Source of the DNA: Amycolatopsis anabasis
Lineage (GTDB): Bacteria; Actinomycetota; Actinomycetes; Mycobacteriales; Pseudonocardiaceae
Direction: 5' to 3'
DNA length: 64,000 nucleotides
Assembly (NCBI RefSeq): GCF_009765355.1
Contig: NZ_VTHK01000011.1
Span: 1 to 64,000, forward strand
Shown: piece after piece, positions 1 to 8,843 of the stretch
Numbering within the stretch: the first letter of the stretch is position 1
Layout: each line of letters begins with the position of its first letter
Notes under the pieces: model-generated
What the model was told of the DNA's origin: nothing
What the model saw: only the letters and a program-made list of their open reading frames with translations
The model's database searches: none
Program-made: the position numbers and the translations under genes

Positions 1-161
1 GATCATGGACACCCTCGCCTACGTCTTCGACCTCGCACCCCTTGGAATAGGTCGTCTAGCGGACGGTAAGCCCGACTTCCCTAAGCGACTGTTAGGAAGT
101 TCTTCACCTTCTTGTTCCCCGCTCCCCGAGTGGTCACGGTGAGTCAGAACACAGGAGGTCA
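1..161. other. upstream region of MFS operon; no gene recognised
   Basis: No reading frame here looks like a protein end or start with the usual GC-rich third positions. An imperfect inverted repeat lies near positions 76-100 (CTTCCCTAA, 7-nt loop, TTAGGAAG). A strong ribosome binding site AGGAGG sits at 153-158 just before the transporter start. The promoter of the operon is probably in this stretch, but I cannot place it. Confidence 0.4.
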
Positions 162-1490
162 ATGATGACTACGCGGATCGCCGAGGCGTCTTCGGCGAGC
201 GAGAAGCGCGTGATCGGCAACGTGCTGCGCGGCTCGATCGGCAATTTGATCGAATGGTACGACTGGTACGCCTACGCCGCGTTCACCACGTATTTCGCCC
301 GTTCGTTCTTCCCGAAGGGCGACACGACCGCGCAGTTCCTCAACAGCGCCGCGATCTTCGCGGTCGGGTTCCTCATGCGGCCGATCGGCGGCTGGCTGCT
401 CGGCAGGTTCGCCGACCGCTTCGGGCGCCGGACCGCGCTGGTCCTCTCGGTGACCCTGATGGCCGCCGGTTCGCTGGTGATCACGTTCACGCCCGGGTAC
501 GCCACGATCGGGGTCGCCGCGCCGATCCTGCTCGTGCTCGCGCGGCTGCTGCAGGGCCTGTCGGTGGGCGGCGAGTACTCGACCTCGGCGACCTATCTGT
601 CCGAAGTGGCCTCACCGGGCAAACGCGGCTTCTACTCCAGTTTCCAGTACGTGACGCTCACCGCGGGCCAGCTGCTCGCGCTGGCCCTGCAGATCGTGCT
701 GCAGCAGCTGCTCACCGAGGAGCAGATGTACTCGTGGGGCTGGCGGATCGCGTTCGCCGTCGGCGCGCTCGGCGCGGTGCTGGTGATGTACCTGCGGCGC
801 GGGATGGACGAATCGGCGAGCTACCGGGCCGAAACCGGCGGCGAGGCCAAGACCCCGGGCGAACGCGGCACGATCCGCGCGCTGCTGCGGCACCCGAAGG
901 AGATCGCGCTGGTCGTGGGCCTGACGCTGGGCGGCACGGTCGCGTTCTACACCTACACGACCTACATGCAGAAGTTCATGGAGAACACCGCGCACATCCC
1001 GAAGACCACGGTCACCTGGATCAACTTCGCGGCGCTGCTGGTGTTCGTGATCCTGCAGCCGATCGCCGGGCGGATCTCCGACCGGATCGGGCGGCGGCCG
1101 ATGCTGCTGTTCTTCGGGATCGCCGGGACGCTGCTCACCGTTCCGCTGATGACCACCATGGCGAAGACCTCGCAGCCGGTGCTCGCCTTCCTGCTCATGC
1201 TCAGCGCGCTGGTGATCGTCACCGGGTACACCTCGATCAACGCGATCGTGAAGGCCGAGCTGTTCCCCACCCGGATCCGCGCCCTCGGGGTGGGGCTGCC
1301 GTACGCCCTGACGGTGGCGATCTTCGGCGGGACCGCCGAACTGATCGCCCAGTGGCTCAAGAAGATCGGCCACGAACCGCTGTTCTTCTGGTACGTCGCG
1401 GGTTGCATCCTGGTCTCGCTGATCGTCTACGGCACAATGCGCGAGACTTCGAAGAGTTCCGAACTGGAGAAGGGCTCTTCGGTCTCGTAG
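162..1490 (+). CDS. MFS transporter, metabolite:H+ symporter (KgtP/ShiA-like) type
   Basis: Cytoplasmic-membrane transporter of 442 residues with about twelve hydrophobic segments. The first loop carries the family motif GRFADRFGRR (residues about 83-92), repeated in the second half as GRISDRIGRR, and the N-terminal stretch GNLIEWYDWYAY is typical of the metabolite:H+ symporter family that moves 2-oxoglutarate, citrate, shikimate or proline/betaine. A perfect AGGAGG precedes the start; a second ATG follows directly. The stop codon is followed at once by the response-regulator gene, so this transporter is the first gene of a four-gene unit with a two-component system and a TAXI binding protein. 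The true substrate cannot be read from sequence; a carboxylate is the best guess. Confidence 0.85.
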   Translation: MMTTRIAEASSASEKRVIGNVLRGSIGNLIEWYDWYAYAAFTTYFARSFFPKGDTTAQFLNSAAIFAVGFLMRPIGGWLLGRFADRFGRRTALVLSVTLMAAGSLVITFTPGYATIGVAAPILLVLARLLQGLSVGGEYSTSATYLSEVASPGKRGFYSSFQYVTLTAGQLLALALQIVLQQLLTEEQMYSWGWRIAFAVGALGAVLVMYLRRGMDESASYRAETGGEAKTPGERGTIRALLRHPKEIALVVGLTLGGTVAFYTYTTYMQKFMENTAHIPKTTVTWINFAALLVFVILQPIAGRISDRIGRRPMLLFFGIAGTLLTVPLMTTMAKTSQPVLAFLLMLSALVIVTGYTSINAIVKAELFPTRIRALGVGLPYALTVAIFGGTAELIAQWLKKIGHEPLFFWYVAGCILVSLIVYGTMRETSKSSELEKGSSVS

Positions 1491-1505
1491 GTGGAAGGTG
1501 TGGCC

Positions 1506-2165
1506 GTGCGCGTGTTACTCGTCGAGGACGACGACGGGGTCGCCGACGCGCTCTCCGAGTCGTTGCACGCGCGCGGCCACCCCGTCACCCGGGTGGCCCG
1601 GGGCAGTGACGCGCTGACCCGGCACCGCGACGCCGATCTGGTGCTGCTCGACCTCGGCCTGCCCGATCTCGACGGCCTGGACGTGCTGCGCAAGATCCGG
1701 CAGGTGTCCGAGGTCGCGGTCGTGGTGCTGACCGCCCGCGACGACGAGCGTTCGGTGGTGCGGGGCCTGCGCCTCGGCGCCGACGACTACCTCGCGAAGC
1801 CGGTCCGCCTGGCCGAACTGCTCGCCCGGATGGACGCGGTGGTCCGGCGGGCGGGCGCCCGCACCGCGCCCGCCGCGGACACCGTCCGCATCGAGGACGT
1901 GGAGATCGACCTGGGCGCGCGGCGGGTCCTGGTCGGTGGCGTGGACGTCGGGCTCACCACCAAGGAGTTCGACGTGCTCGCCGTGCTGGCCGCCCGCCCG
2001 GGCACCGCGGTGAGCCGCCAGCAGCTGATGGACGAGGTCTGGGGCGACGCCTACCTCGCGGTCTCCCGGTCGCTGGACGTGCACCTGACCCAGTTGCGCG
2101 CCAAGCTCAACCGGCCCGGGTTGCTCAGCACGATCCGCGGTTTCGGCTACCGCCTCGGGGGCTGA
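1506..2165 (+). CDS. OmpR-family response regulator (TctD-like)
   Basis: A 219-residue response regulator with an N-terminal receiver domain (acidic pair at residues 7-9, phosphoacceptor Asp near 49 in LLDLGLPDLDG, conserved Lys in YLAKP) and a C-terminal winged helix ending in IRGFGYRLGG. I chose GTG at 1506 because GGAAGG lies 7 nt upstream and the protein then begins directly with the beta-1 strand; GTG at 1491 or 1500 would add 5 or 2 residues. It is followed 5 nt later by its histidine kinase gene. The likely role is to control uptake of a carboxylic acid, probably by the transporter encoded just upstream. Confidence 0.9.
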   Translation: MRVLLVEDDDGVADALSESLHARGHPVTRVARGSDALTRHRDADLVLLDLGLPDLDGLDVLRKIRQVSEVAVVVLTARDDERSVVRGLRLGADDYLAKPVRLAELLARMDAVVRRAGARTAPAADTVRIEDVEIDLGARRVLVGGVDVGLTTKEFDVLAVLAARPGTAVSRQQLMDEVWGDAYLAVSRSLDVHLTQLRAKLNRPGLLSTIRGFGYRLGG

Positions 2166-2170
2166 CCGTC

Positions 2171-3571
2171 GTGCGCGCGCGGCTGCTCGTCGTCCTGGTG
2201 GCCTTCGCGCTGGCCGCGGTGGCCGCGTTCGCGCTGCCGCTGCTTTCTGCCACCGCCGAGCAGCGCACCCAGCAGCTGGTGATCGCCCGCAACGCCGACG
2301 TGGACCGGTTCGCGGTGCTCGCGCAGCAGGCGGTCGCTTCCAGCGACAGCGCCGCGCTGGCCGAGGAGGCCAAGCGGTACGCCCAGGTCTACGGCGAATC
2401 GGTGGTCGTGGTCGACGCGCGCCAGATCCCGCTGGTCCAGGTCGGCGGGCTCTCGGCGGGCGAACCCGGGGTGCGCGCGCTCGTCGACGCGACCATGCGC
2501 AACCAGCCGAGCCCGCCGCCGGAGACGGTCCGCCCGTGGTCGGACGCGCCCGTGCTGTTCGCGCGGCCGATCGGCACCGCCACCCGCGTGTCCGGGGTGG
2601 TCGTGCTGCGCGCGTCGGTCGCGGCCGCCGCGCGGGACGTGGCGGGGCGGTGGGCGGTCGTCGCGGCGGGAGCGCTGCTCGCCGGGATGGTGTTCGTGCT
2701 GGTGGCGATGTTGCTGGCCCGCTGGGTGCTGCGGCCGCTGCACGAACTGGAGGGCGGCGTCGCCGCGGTGACCGCGGGCCACCGCGCGCAGGTTCCCGCC
2801 CGCGGGGGCCCGAAGGAACTGCGCTCGCTGGCGACCTCGTTCAACCGGATGTCCGACGCGGTGGTCGAAGCCGCAGAACAGCAGCGGCGGCTCGTCGCCG
2901 ACGCCTCGCACCAGCTGCGCAATCCGATGGCCGCGCTGCGGCTGCGGGTGGACTCGCTGGCCGAGCGCGTGGACGCATGCGGGCAGCGCGCGTACCGCGC
3001 CACGGTCACCGAAGTCGAACGGCTCGAAGCGCTGCTCGACGGGCTGCTCGCGCTGGCGGTCGCGGACAGCACCGCGACCCGGCTGGCGGTCGGCGACCAC
3101 GGCGACGAACCCTCGGACGTGGCTTCGGTGCTCGCCGAACGGCTCGACGCCTGGGGGGCCGCGGCCGAACGGGCGGGGGTCCGGTTGCCGCCCCCGGCCG
3201 AGCACACCGAACCGGTCCTGGTGCGCTGCCCGGAATCGGAACTCGCGCAGATCCTCGACGTGCTGCTGGACAACGCGGTCGCCTACGCGGGCGAGGGCGC
3301 ACGGGTGCGGTGCGACTGGGCCGCCGACCACGCCGCCGGGATCGCCCGGATCGTGGTCGAAGACGACGGGCCCGGGCTTTCCGCGGCCGAACTGGCCCGC
3401 GCGACCGAACGGTTCTGGCGGGCCGAACGGGACGGCGCGCCGCGCGGCACCGGGCTCGGCCTGGCCATCGCGCAGCGGCAGATCGGCGCGCGCGGCGGGA
3501 CGCTGGAACTGCGCGCCGCCGAACCGCACGGGTTGATCGTCCGCATCGAGCTGCCGCTGGAGGAGAGATGA
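2171..3571 (+). CDS. sensor histidine kinase (TctE-like)
   Basis: Membrane-bound histidine kinase, 466 residues. A hydrophobic N-terminal helix (about 3-25) and a second one (about 160-185) flank an extracytoplasmic sensor of roughly 130 residues. HAMP follows, then the H-box ADASHQLRNPMAAL with the phosphorylated His near residue 247, the N-box LLDNAV, and the G boxes DDGPGL and GTGLGLAI of the ATPase domain. Start is GTG 5 nt after the response-regulator stop. The stop overlaps the ATG of the next gene (ATGA), so kinase and binding protein are translationally coupled. This coupling suggests that the TAXI lipoprotein presents the ligand to the sensor domain (inference). Confidence 0.9.
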   Translation: MRARLLVVLVAFALAAVAAFALPLLSATAEQRTQQLVIARNADVDRFAVLAQQAVASSDSAALAEEAKRYAQVYGESVVVVDARQIPLVQVGGLSAGEPGVRALVDATMRNQPSPPPETVRPWSDAPVLFARPIGTATRVSGVVVLRASVAAAARDVAGRWAVVAAGALLAGMVFVLVAMLLARWVLRPLHELEGGVAAVTAGHRAQVPARGGPKELRSLATSFNRMSDAVVEAAEQQRRLVADASHQLRNPMAALRLRVDSLAERVDACGQRAYRATVTEVERLEALLDGLLALAVADSTATRLAVGDHGDEPSDVASVLAERLDAWGAAAERAGVRLPPPAEHTEPVLVRCPESELAQILDVLLDNAVAYAGEGARVRCDWAADHAAGIARIVVEDDGPGLSAAELARATERFWRAERDGAPRGTGLGLAIAQRQIGARGGTLELRAAEPHGLIVRIELPLEER

Positions 3572-4509
3572 CCTTCTCCCGGCGCACCGCGCTGCTCGGC
3601 GGGCTGGCACTCCTGACCGGCTGCGCCACCGGCGGCTACCAGGGGCCGGAACGTTCGCTCACCATCGCGGCCGGGGAAAGCGGCGGCTTCTACCTCGCCT
3701 TCGCCGAACTCCTCGCCGCCGAGCTGAACCGCGCCGAACCGCGGCTGCGCTGCACCGCGGCGCCGACCGAGGCGAGTGTCGCGAACGTGCAGCGCGTGCG
3801 CGAAGGGACCGCCGACCTCGGCCTGGTGCTCGCCGATGTCGCCCAGTCCGCCGTCGCGGGCAAGCCGCCGTTCGGCGAAGCGGTGCCGCTGCGCGCGCTC
3901 GGGCGCGTGTACGAGAACTACCTCCAGCTCGTGGTGCGCGCCGACGGCCCGGTACGCACGCTCGCCGATCTCGCGGGCCGGACCGTGTCGCTCGGCGCCG
4001 CCGGGTCGGGCGCGGCGCAATCCGGCCAGCGGCTGTTCGAAACGGCCGGAATCCCGTTGGCTGTCCAGCATTTCCCGTTCGCGGAGGCGATCGCCGCGTT
4101 GCGCGAGCGGCGGGTCGACGCGTTCCTCTGGTCCGGCGGCGTCCCGACCCCGGCGCTGACCGAACTGGACCAGGCCACCCCGATCGCACTGGTCGCGCTG
4201 GACGGCGTGCTGCCCGCCCTGCGCGCGGCGTACGGCCCGGTGTACGAGGAGGTCCGGGTCCCCGCGGGCGTCTACCGGGCGCCGCGCGAGGTGCCGACCA
4301 TCGGCGTGGCGAACCTGCTGGTGACCTCGGCCGCCCTGCCCGACGAGCTGGCCGCCGCGGTCGTCCGGGTCCTGGTGAACCGGGCCGCGGATCTGGTGCC
4401 CGCGCAGGCGGTCGGCACCCAGTTCCTCGACGTGCGGACGCTGATCGGCACCGGGACCGTGCCGCTGCACCCGGGGGCCGCGAACGCGTACCGGGACCTG
4501 CACGGTTGA
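3568..4509 (+). CDS. TAXI-family solute-binding lipoprotein, orphan of any TRAP permease
   Basis: A 313-residue exported protein of the TAXI (TRAP-associated extracytoplasmic immunogenic) family. The N-terminus SRRTALLGGLALLTGC combines a twin-arginine-like start with a lipobox at LLTGC, so it should be a membrane-anchored lipoprotein. The mature part starts with LTIAAGESGGFY, the hallmark ligand loop of TAXI proteins. TAXI proteins normally work with a fused DctQM membrane component; none is encoded here. Instead the gene is coupled by ATGA to a histidine kinase and sits downstream of an MFS transporter, so a sensory rather than a transport role is likely (inference). Start ATG has GGAGAG 2-7 nt upstream. 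Confidence 0.85.
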   Translation: MTFSRRTALLGGLALLTGCATGGYQGPERSLTIAAGESGGFYLAFAELLAAELNRAEPRLRCTAAPTEASVANVQRVREGTADLGLVLADVAQSAVAGKPPFGEAVPLRALGRVYENYLQLVVRADGPVRTLADLAGRTVSLGAAGSGAAQSGQRLFETAGIPLAVQHFPFAEAIAALRERRVDAFLWSGGVPTPALTELDQATPIALVALDGVLPALRAAYGPVYEEVRVPAGVYRAPREVPTIGVANLLVTSAALPDELAAAVVRVLVNRAADLVPAQAVGTQFLDVRTLIGTGTVPLHPGAANAYRDLHG

Positions 4510-4561
4510 TCTTCGCGGTAGGTTGGCCTTGTTGATCGTTGCCGGAATGGGGGTCGAGGCC

Positions 4562-4987
4562 ATGACCGAGCGGGGCGAACCGATCGTCCGCATGCCGCTG
4601 CGCGTCCGCTACCACGAATGCGACGGGCAGGGCATCGTGTTCAACGCCAACTATCTGGCCTATGTGGACATGGCCGCCTTCGAATGCTCGAAGGCGCTGT
4701 TCGGGTCGCACGCGAAGCTGCTGGAACGCGGCTACGACCAGGTGGTGGCCGAGTCGAACATCCGCTACCTGGCGCCGTGCCACTTCGAGGACGAACTCGT
4801 GGTGGAGGCCTACGTCGAACGCGTCGGCCGGACCTCGCTGCTGTTCGAGTTCCGGATCAACCGGGGCGAGGAGACGGTGACCGTGGTCAAGACCCGTTAT
4901 GTCTGGGTGAGCATGGAAACCATGCGCCCGGCCGAACCGCCCGAGGACATCCAGCAGATCTTCACCGCCTACGCTCCGCAGGCCTGA
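4562..4987 (+). CDS. acyl-CoA thioesterase, YbgC/FadM (4-hydroxybenzoyl-CoA thioesterase) type
   Basis: A 141-residue single hot-dog fold enzyme. The motif VRYHECDGQGIVFNANYLAY contains the catalytic Asp of 4HBT-family thioesterases (D in ECDGQG) followed by the typical NxxY. Members hydrolyse short to medium acyl-CoA or aromatic acyl-CoA in the cytosol. I prefer ATG at 4562; a TTG at 4523 would add 13 residues that do not look conserved. The gene stands between the TAXI operon and trmL with short gaps and may be read through from either; there is no clue to its substrate. Confidence 0.8.
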   Translation: MTERGEPIVRMPLRVRYHECDGQGIVFNANYLAYVDMAAFECSKALFGSHAKLLERGYDQVVAESNIRYLAPCHFEDELVVEAYVERVGRTSLLFEFRINRGEETVTVVKTRYVWVSMETMRPAEPPEDIQQIFTAYAPQA

Positions 4988-5044
4988 CCCGGCGTACGAT
5001 GACCGGGGCAACGGCCGGGGAACGGAGGCGGAAGAACCACCACC

Positions 5045-5506
5045 ATGTTCCGGATGCTGTTCTACCGCCCCGAAATCCCGCAGAACACGGGTAACGCGAT
5101 CCGGCTGGCCGCCAACACCGGCAGCGAACTGCACCTGGTGGAACCGCTCGGTTTCTCCCTCGACGCCAAACACCTCCGGCGCGCCGGGCTGGACTACCAC
5201 GACCTCGCCTGCGTCCGGGTGCACGCCGATCTGGACGCCGCCTGGCACGCCCTGCTCCCGGCGAAGGTGTACGCGTTCAGCACCACCGCGAACCGCTCCT
5301 ACGCCGAAATCGCCTACTCCCCGGGGGACGTGCTGCTCTTCGGCCCCGAATCGGCCGGCCTGCCCGCCGAGGTGCAGCACGCCGCCGAGATCACCGACCG
5401 GCTCCGGCTGCCGATGCTGCCCACCTCCCGATCGCTGAACCTGGCCAACGCCGCGTCGATCGCGATCTACGAAGCCTGGCGCCAGCACGACTTCCCGGGC
5501 AGCTGA
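5045..5506 (+). CDS. trmL: tRNA (cytidine(34)-2'-O)-methyltransferase TrmL
   Basis: A 153-residue SPOUT-fold methyltransferase that modifies the wobble position of tRNA-Leu isoacceptors. Visible family marks are the opening YRPEIPQNTGNAIRLAANTG, the middle FGPESAGLP and the C-terminal SRSLNLANAASIAIYEAWRQ, which together build the trefoil-knot SAM site. Length matches TrmL, the minimal SPOUT enzyme. The start ATG is preceded by GGAGGCGGAAG. Its stop lies 5 nt from the stop of the convergent downstream gene, with no obvious terminator hairpin between them. Confidence 0.9.
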   Translation: MFRMLFYRPEIPQNTGNAIRLAANTGSELHLVEPLGFSLDAKHLRRAGLDYHDLACVRVHADLDAAWHALLPAKVYAFSTTANRSYAEIAYSPGDVLLFGPESAGLPAEVQHAAEITDRLRLPMLPTSRSLNLANAASIAIYEAWRQHDFPGS

Positions 5507-5511
5507 GCACC

Positions 5512-6243
5512 TCATCCGGATAGCGGCTCGCGGCGCTCCAGGCCGACCACCCAGACCGCCTTCGGATCCAGGAAGTTGATCAGGTTCAGCAGTGCGTTGT
5601 GCACCTCCACCAACCGCGGCCGACCGGACTCCCGATCCGCGGCGAATCGCGCGATGTCCCGCAGCAACGGCTCGAACCAGCGTTTGAACTCGGGATCGGT
5701 CGCCATCCTGGTGTGGAACTCGATGTAACCGAGGCACCGCAGCCGATCCTCGCCCTCCACCGCCGGGCGGGTCATCAACTCACCGAGCGCCCGCTGTTCG
5801 CCCCCGAGCAGCCGGAACGTCTGGTCGCCCTCGATCGGACGGCTGATCGCGCCGCCCACTCCCCCGAGCAACTCCAGCAGCCGCCGGTTGCGGCGGCGGC
5901 TGCCGAGGTCCAGGAAACGCGCCTCCCGGTACATGATCTCGACCCAGCCGAGGTACCAGGCGAACCGGTAGGCGCTCTCGTAGACGACGTACTCCTGGTG
6001 CCGATCGTCGTCCTCGAGCAGGAACCTGTTCTCGCCCTTCGGATCGTTGAACGCGTTGGCCAGCCTGCCCATCAGCAGCGCGGCGGCCTGGAGCAACGGG
6101 TCGCGGTACCGGCTGACCCGGTGCCGCCGCTCCTCCAGCCGGTCGCCGTGGCGACGCCGGGCTTCGAACAACGCGCCGAGCAGCACGGTCGTCAACGCCG
6201 AGCCGAAGGACACGATCGCCGACACCAACGACAGGGTGTTCAC
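5512..6243 (-). CDS. hypothetical protein with one N-terminal membrane helix
   Basis: Not assigned to a family. The 243-residue product begins with a hydrophobic segment (about residues 3-25, TLSLVSAIVSFGSALTTVLL) followed by a charged, probably cytosolic body rich in Arg and Glu. This is a topology shared by unnamed actinobacterial proteins of similar length. I chose GTG at 6243 because GGAGG lies upstream at a good distance; the open frame extends 19 codons further without a better start. It is convergent with trmL and lies downstream of a small membrane protein gene in the same orientation. Function unknown. Confidence 0.7.
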   Translation of the reverse strand: MNTLSLVSAIVSFGSALTTVLLGALFEARRRHGDRLEERRHRVSRYRDPLLQAAALLMGRLANAFNDPKGENRFLLEDDDRHQEYVVYESAYRFAWYLGWVEIMYREARFLDLGSRRRNRRLLELLGGVGGAISRPIEGDQTFRLLGGEQRALGELMTRPAVEGEDRLRCLGYIEFHTRMATDPEFKRWFEPLLRDIARFAADRESGRPRLVEVHNALLNLINFLDPKAVWVVGLERREPLSG

Positions 6244-6311
6244 CCGCCGGCACCTCCGCCGTTCCGCACCTGACCCGCCGAGCGCCGGATGGCGCGGCAC
6301 CGCATCGTAGT

Positions 6312-6908
6312 TCAGCCGAGCGGATGCGGCAGAGCCTTCGGCAAGGCCGCCTTGATCGCGGCGACCGCGGCGCGCGGTTCGTCGGCGCGGAAACGCAGGA
6401 CGGTCGCCTCGCCCGCGGTGCCGTTGAGCACGACCGCGACCGGTTCGGACAGTTCGACGACCACATCGGTCTGGTTGCCCACCACGACGGCGAACTCCCG
6501 TTCCCGGAGTCGCAGGGTGGGGCCGCTGTGCTGTTTACGCTCGGCGCGCACCGCGGCGACCGAGGTCAACGGCACCTCCAGCGTGAACTGGGTGCCGTTC
6601 CGCAGCAGCAACACGCCGTTCCCCACCCGATGCGGCCGGACGACCGCGGTGGCCGCCAGGCCCAGGACCTGGAGCACCGCGCACGCGTCCAGGACGTGCA
6701 CCACCGGCCACGGCACGAGCAGCCCGACCACCGCGGTCTCCAGGCCGAGGACGAACGCCAGTGCGAGCATCATCGGCACCTGTTCGCGCCCGTAGCCGAG
6801 TTCGACGTCGCCGGGGGCGAGCCCGACGCGACGGCGTGACAGCCAGGCGCCGAGATCGGTCAATCCGCGCAGCTGGCTCACCGCCAGGCGCCGCAGCGCC
6901 CGGTTCAC
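6312..6908 (-). CDS. hypothetical membrane protein with PH-like C-terminal domain
   Basis: A 198-residue protein. Two closely spaced hydrophobic helices (about residues 48-65 and 67-88) split a basic N-terminal part from a C-terminal beta-rich domain of about 100 residues that resembles bacterial PH-like membrane-associated domains (weak, by pattern of strands only). The GTG start overlaps the stop of the upstream MerR regulator (GTGA), so the two are almost certainly translated together. A transporter or lipid-associated accessory role under that regulator is possible; nothing more can be said. Confidence 0.7.
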   Translation of the reverse strand: MNRALRRLAVSQLRGLTDLGAWLSRRRVGLAPGDVELGYGREQVPMMLALAFVLGLETAVVGLLVPWPVVHVLDACAVLQVLGLAATAVVRPHRVGNGVLLLRNGTQFTLEVPLTSVAAVRAERKQHSGPTLRLREREFAVVVGNQTDVVVELSEPVAVVLNGTAGEATVLRFRADEPRAAVAAIKAALPKALPHPLG

Positions 6909-7690
6909 CGGCCGTCCCCGTCGCCGTCACGGGTCCGCTCGGAGACGAGCCGCAGTGCACGCCGCAGAACTTCGGCCTGGGCGGGGGCGAGCGAGTCCAG
7001 GACCGCCGCGCCGAACGCGTCGTCCACGTCGAACCCGTCCCCGGTGAGCACCCCGGCCGGGAAGCCGTCGGCGAACACGGCCGCGAGCGGTTCCACCCGC
7101 GGATCGTCCACCGGTGCGTCCGCGAGTTCCTCGAGCCGCCGGGCCAGCTCCCGCCCGCGCGCCACGAACTCCGGATCGGCCGCCAGCGGCGCCATCGCCG
7201 CCAGGACGCGTTCTCGTTCGACCGGCCCGGCGGTGGTGTCCAGCAATGCGAACAACTCGCGTTCCCGGACCGCCAGCGCGGACTCCGCGCCGGTGCCTTG
7301 TTCGAGTTTTCCCAGCAATTCCGCCATTTCCGGCGACACCGAATCGTCGGCGTGCACCGCACCCCGTTCCGCGCGCTCGATCAGCACCGCGAGCCGCGCC
7401 CGGCGGTCCCGGATCCGCTGCTCCTGCCGCGCGAGGTCGCCGTCCAGTTCGACCAGGATCTCGTGCAGGTCGCGACCCCGGTCGTCGGCGAGCGCGTCCC
7501 GCACCTCGTCCAGGCTCAGCCCGAGTTCGGTCAGGCGCCGGATCCGCGCCAGCTCGATCGCATCGCGCAATCCGTACCGGCGGTAGCCGTTCGCCCGCCG
7601 CTCGGGTTCGGGCAGCAACCCCCGGCGGTGGTAATGCCGCACCGTCCGCGCCGAGACGCCGACCAAGCCCGCGAGTTCACCGATCCGCAT
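6905..7690 (-). CDS. MerR-family transcriptional regulator
   Basis: A 261-residue regulator. The N-terminus MRIGELAGLVGVSARTVRHY is a standard MerR winged helix, followed by NGYRRYGLRDAIELARIRRLTELGLSLDEVRDAL and a dimerisation helix. The remaining ~150 residues form an all-alpha, acidic effector region without a cysteine cluster, so metal sensing is unlikely; this layout resembles multidrug or small-molecule sensing MerR proteins. It is coupled to the membrane protein gene downstream through a GTGA overlap, the natural candidate target. No 19-bp spaced promoter dyad was recognised upstream. Confidence 0.85.
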   Translation of the reverse strand: MRIGELAGLVGVSARTVRHYHRRGLLPEPERRANGYRRYGLRDAIELARIRRLTELGLSLDEVRDALADDRGRDLHEILVELDGDLARQEQRIRDRRARLAVLIERAERGAVHADDSVSPEMAELLGKLEQGTGAESALAVRERELFALLDTTAGPVERERVLAAMAPLAADPEFVARGRELARRLEELADAPVDDPRVEPLAAVFADGFPAGVLTGDGFDVDDAFGAAVLDSLAPAQAEVLRRALRLVSERTRDGDGDGR

Positions 7691-7782
7691 GCGTCCAGTA
7701 GAAACCCTGACGCCGCGACAAGGTCAACTTCGCGCCGAGTCGCCTCCTCGGTCGCGCCGAAAGCGAGGGAGCCGGGTACTGG

Positions 7783-7833
7783 GGGTCGTGAGTGTTTGGA
7801 CTGGTTCTAACCGGTCTGTCCACTCACGACCCC
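7783..7833. terminator. terminator-like inverted repeat of the GTCGTGAGTG family
   Basis: Outer arms GGGTCGTGAGTG and CACTCACGACCC pair perfectly; the middle is partly mismatched, and the inner ACTGGT/ACCGGT step closes a TCTA loop. It lies between the stop of the VWA gene (7860, minus strand) and the MerR start (7690), fitting a terminator for the moxR-DUF58-VWA operon. A close relative with a fully paired stem occurs at 45810-45855, so this is one copy of a dispersed repeat family. Confidence 0.65.
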
Positions 7834-7859
7834 TGCCAGCCCTTGATCTCGGCCATGGG

Positions 7860-8843
7860 TCAGGGCAATCGCTGGCCGAGGAACAACGAACCCGCCGCGG
7901 CGATCATCAGCACCAGCGTGCCAAGGATGACCCACGGCCGGCTGGCGTCGGCGTCCTTGAGCTCGTAGCCGATCTGCTCGCCGAGGTTGTCGTAGACGCG
8001 CTTGAGCTCGTCGGCGGTGGCCGCCTTGTAGAACTCACCGCCGGAAAGCCGGGCGACCTCCTGCAACGAGTCGTCGTCGACCGCGACCTCGACATCCTTG
8101 CCGTCGATGCCCACCGAACCGTGCGAGGTGCCGAACGAGATCGTCGAGATCGGGATCTGCGCCTGCTTCGACGCCTGCGCCGCGGTGTAGGCGCCGCGCG
8201 GGCCGAACGGGTCGTCGGTGGGGACGGTCTGCTTGCCGTCACTCATCAGCACGATCCGCGCGGGCGGCGGCCCCTCGGCCCCGCCCACCACCGACGAGAA
8301 GCCCTCGATCGACTGCAGCGCCGCGAAAATCCCCTCACCGGTCGCGGTCGACTGCGCGAGTTTGAGGTTCTCGATGGACCGGACCACGCCCTGCCGCTGC
8401 GTGGTGGGCGCGACCTGCACGGTCGCGGTACCGGCGAACGTCACCAGGCCCAGGTTGATCCCCGGGGTCAACCCCTCCACGAACGATTTCGCGGCCGCCT
8501 GCGCGGCCTTGATCCGGCTCGGCGCGACGTCGGTCGCCTCCATGGACAGCGACACGTCGATCACCAGCAGGACGGTCGCGCGGTTGCGCGGCACCCGTTG
8601 CTCGGCGGTCGGCCCGGCCAGCCCGACGGTCAGCAGGATCAGCGAAACGAGGATCAGGGCGGCCGGGACGTGCCGGATCCAGCCCTGGCTCTTCGGCGCG
8701 ACCTTGTCCAGCAGTTCCAGGTTCGTGAACTTCATGGTGCGCTTGCGCCGCACCCGCTGGGCCAGGAAGTACCCGACGGCGACCGCGGCCACCGCGAACA
8801 GCAGCAGGAACCACCAGGGCGCGCTGAAACCGGTAAGGCTCAT
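7860..8843 (-). CDS. VWA-domain membrane protein of the MoxR system (Rv1481-like)
   Basis: A 327-residue protein with two N-terminal membrane helices (about 8-28 and 57-78), a von Willebrand A domain with an intact MIDAS start DVSLSM and a later threonine-rich loop, and a C-terminal membrane helix (about 301-321). By family knowledge, such VWA proteins act with a MoxR AAA+ ATPase and a DUF58 protein as a chaperone-like system for envelope or metalloprotein assembly. The chosen ATG has GGGAGG 8-10 nt upstream and overlaps the TGA of a 25-codon mini-ORF. It is the last gene of the operon and is followed by an inverted-repeat terminator. Confidence 0.9.
   Translation of the reverse strand: MSLTGFSAPWWFLLLFAVAAVAVGYFLAQRVRRKRTMKFTNLELLDKVAPKSQGWIRHVPAALILVSLILLTVGLAGPTAEQRVPRNRATVLLVIDVSLSMEATDVAPSRIKAAQAAAKSFVEGLTPGINLGLVTFAGTATVQVAPTTQRQGVVRSIENLKLAQSTATGEGIFAALQSIEGFSSVVGGAEGPPPARIVLMSDGKQTVPTDDPFGPRGAYTAAQASKQAQIPISTISFGTSHGSVGIDGKDVEVAVDDDSLQEVARLSGGEFYKAATADELKRVYDNLGEQIGYELKDADASRPWVILGTLVLMIAAAGSLFLGQRLP

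Noticed and set aside
1-161. Possible tRNA gene, because of a GTCTAGCGG-like stretch near position 53
   Set aside because: No T-arm sequence (GGTTCGAATCC type), no acceptor stem pairing and no fitting anticodon arm.
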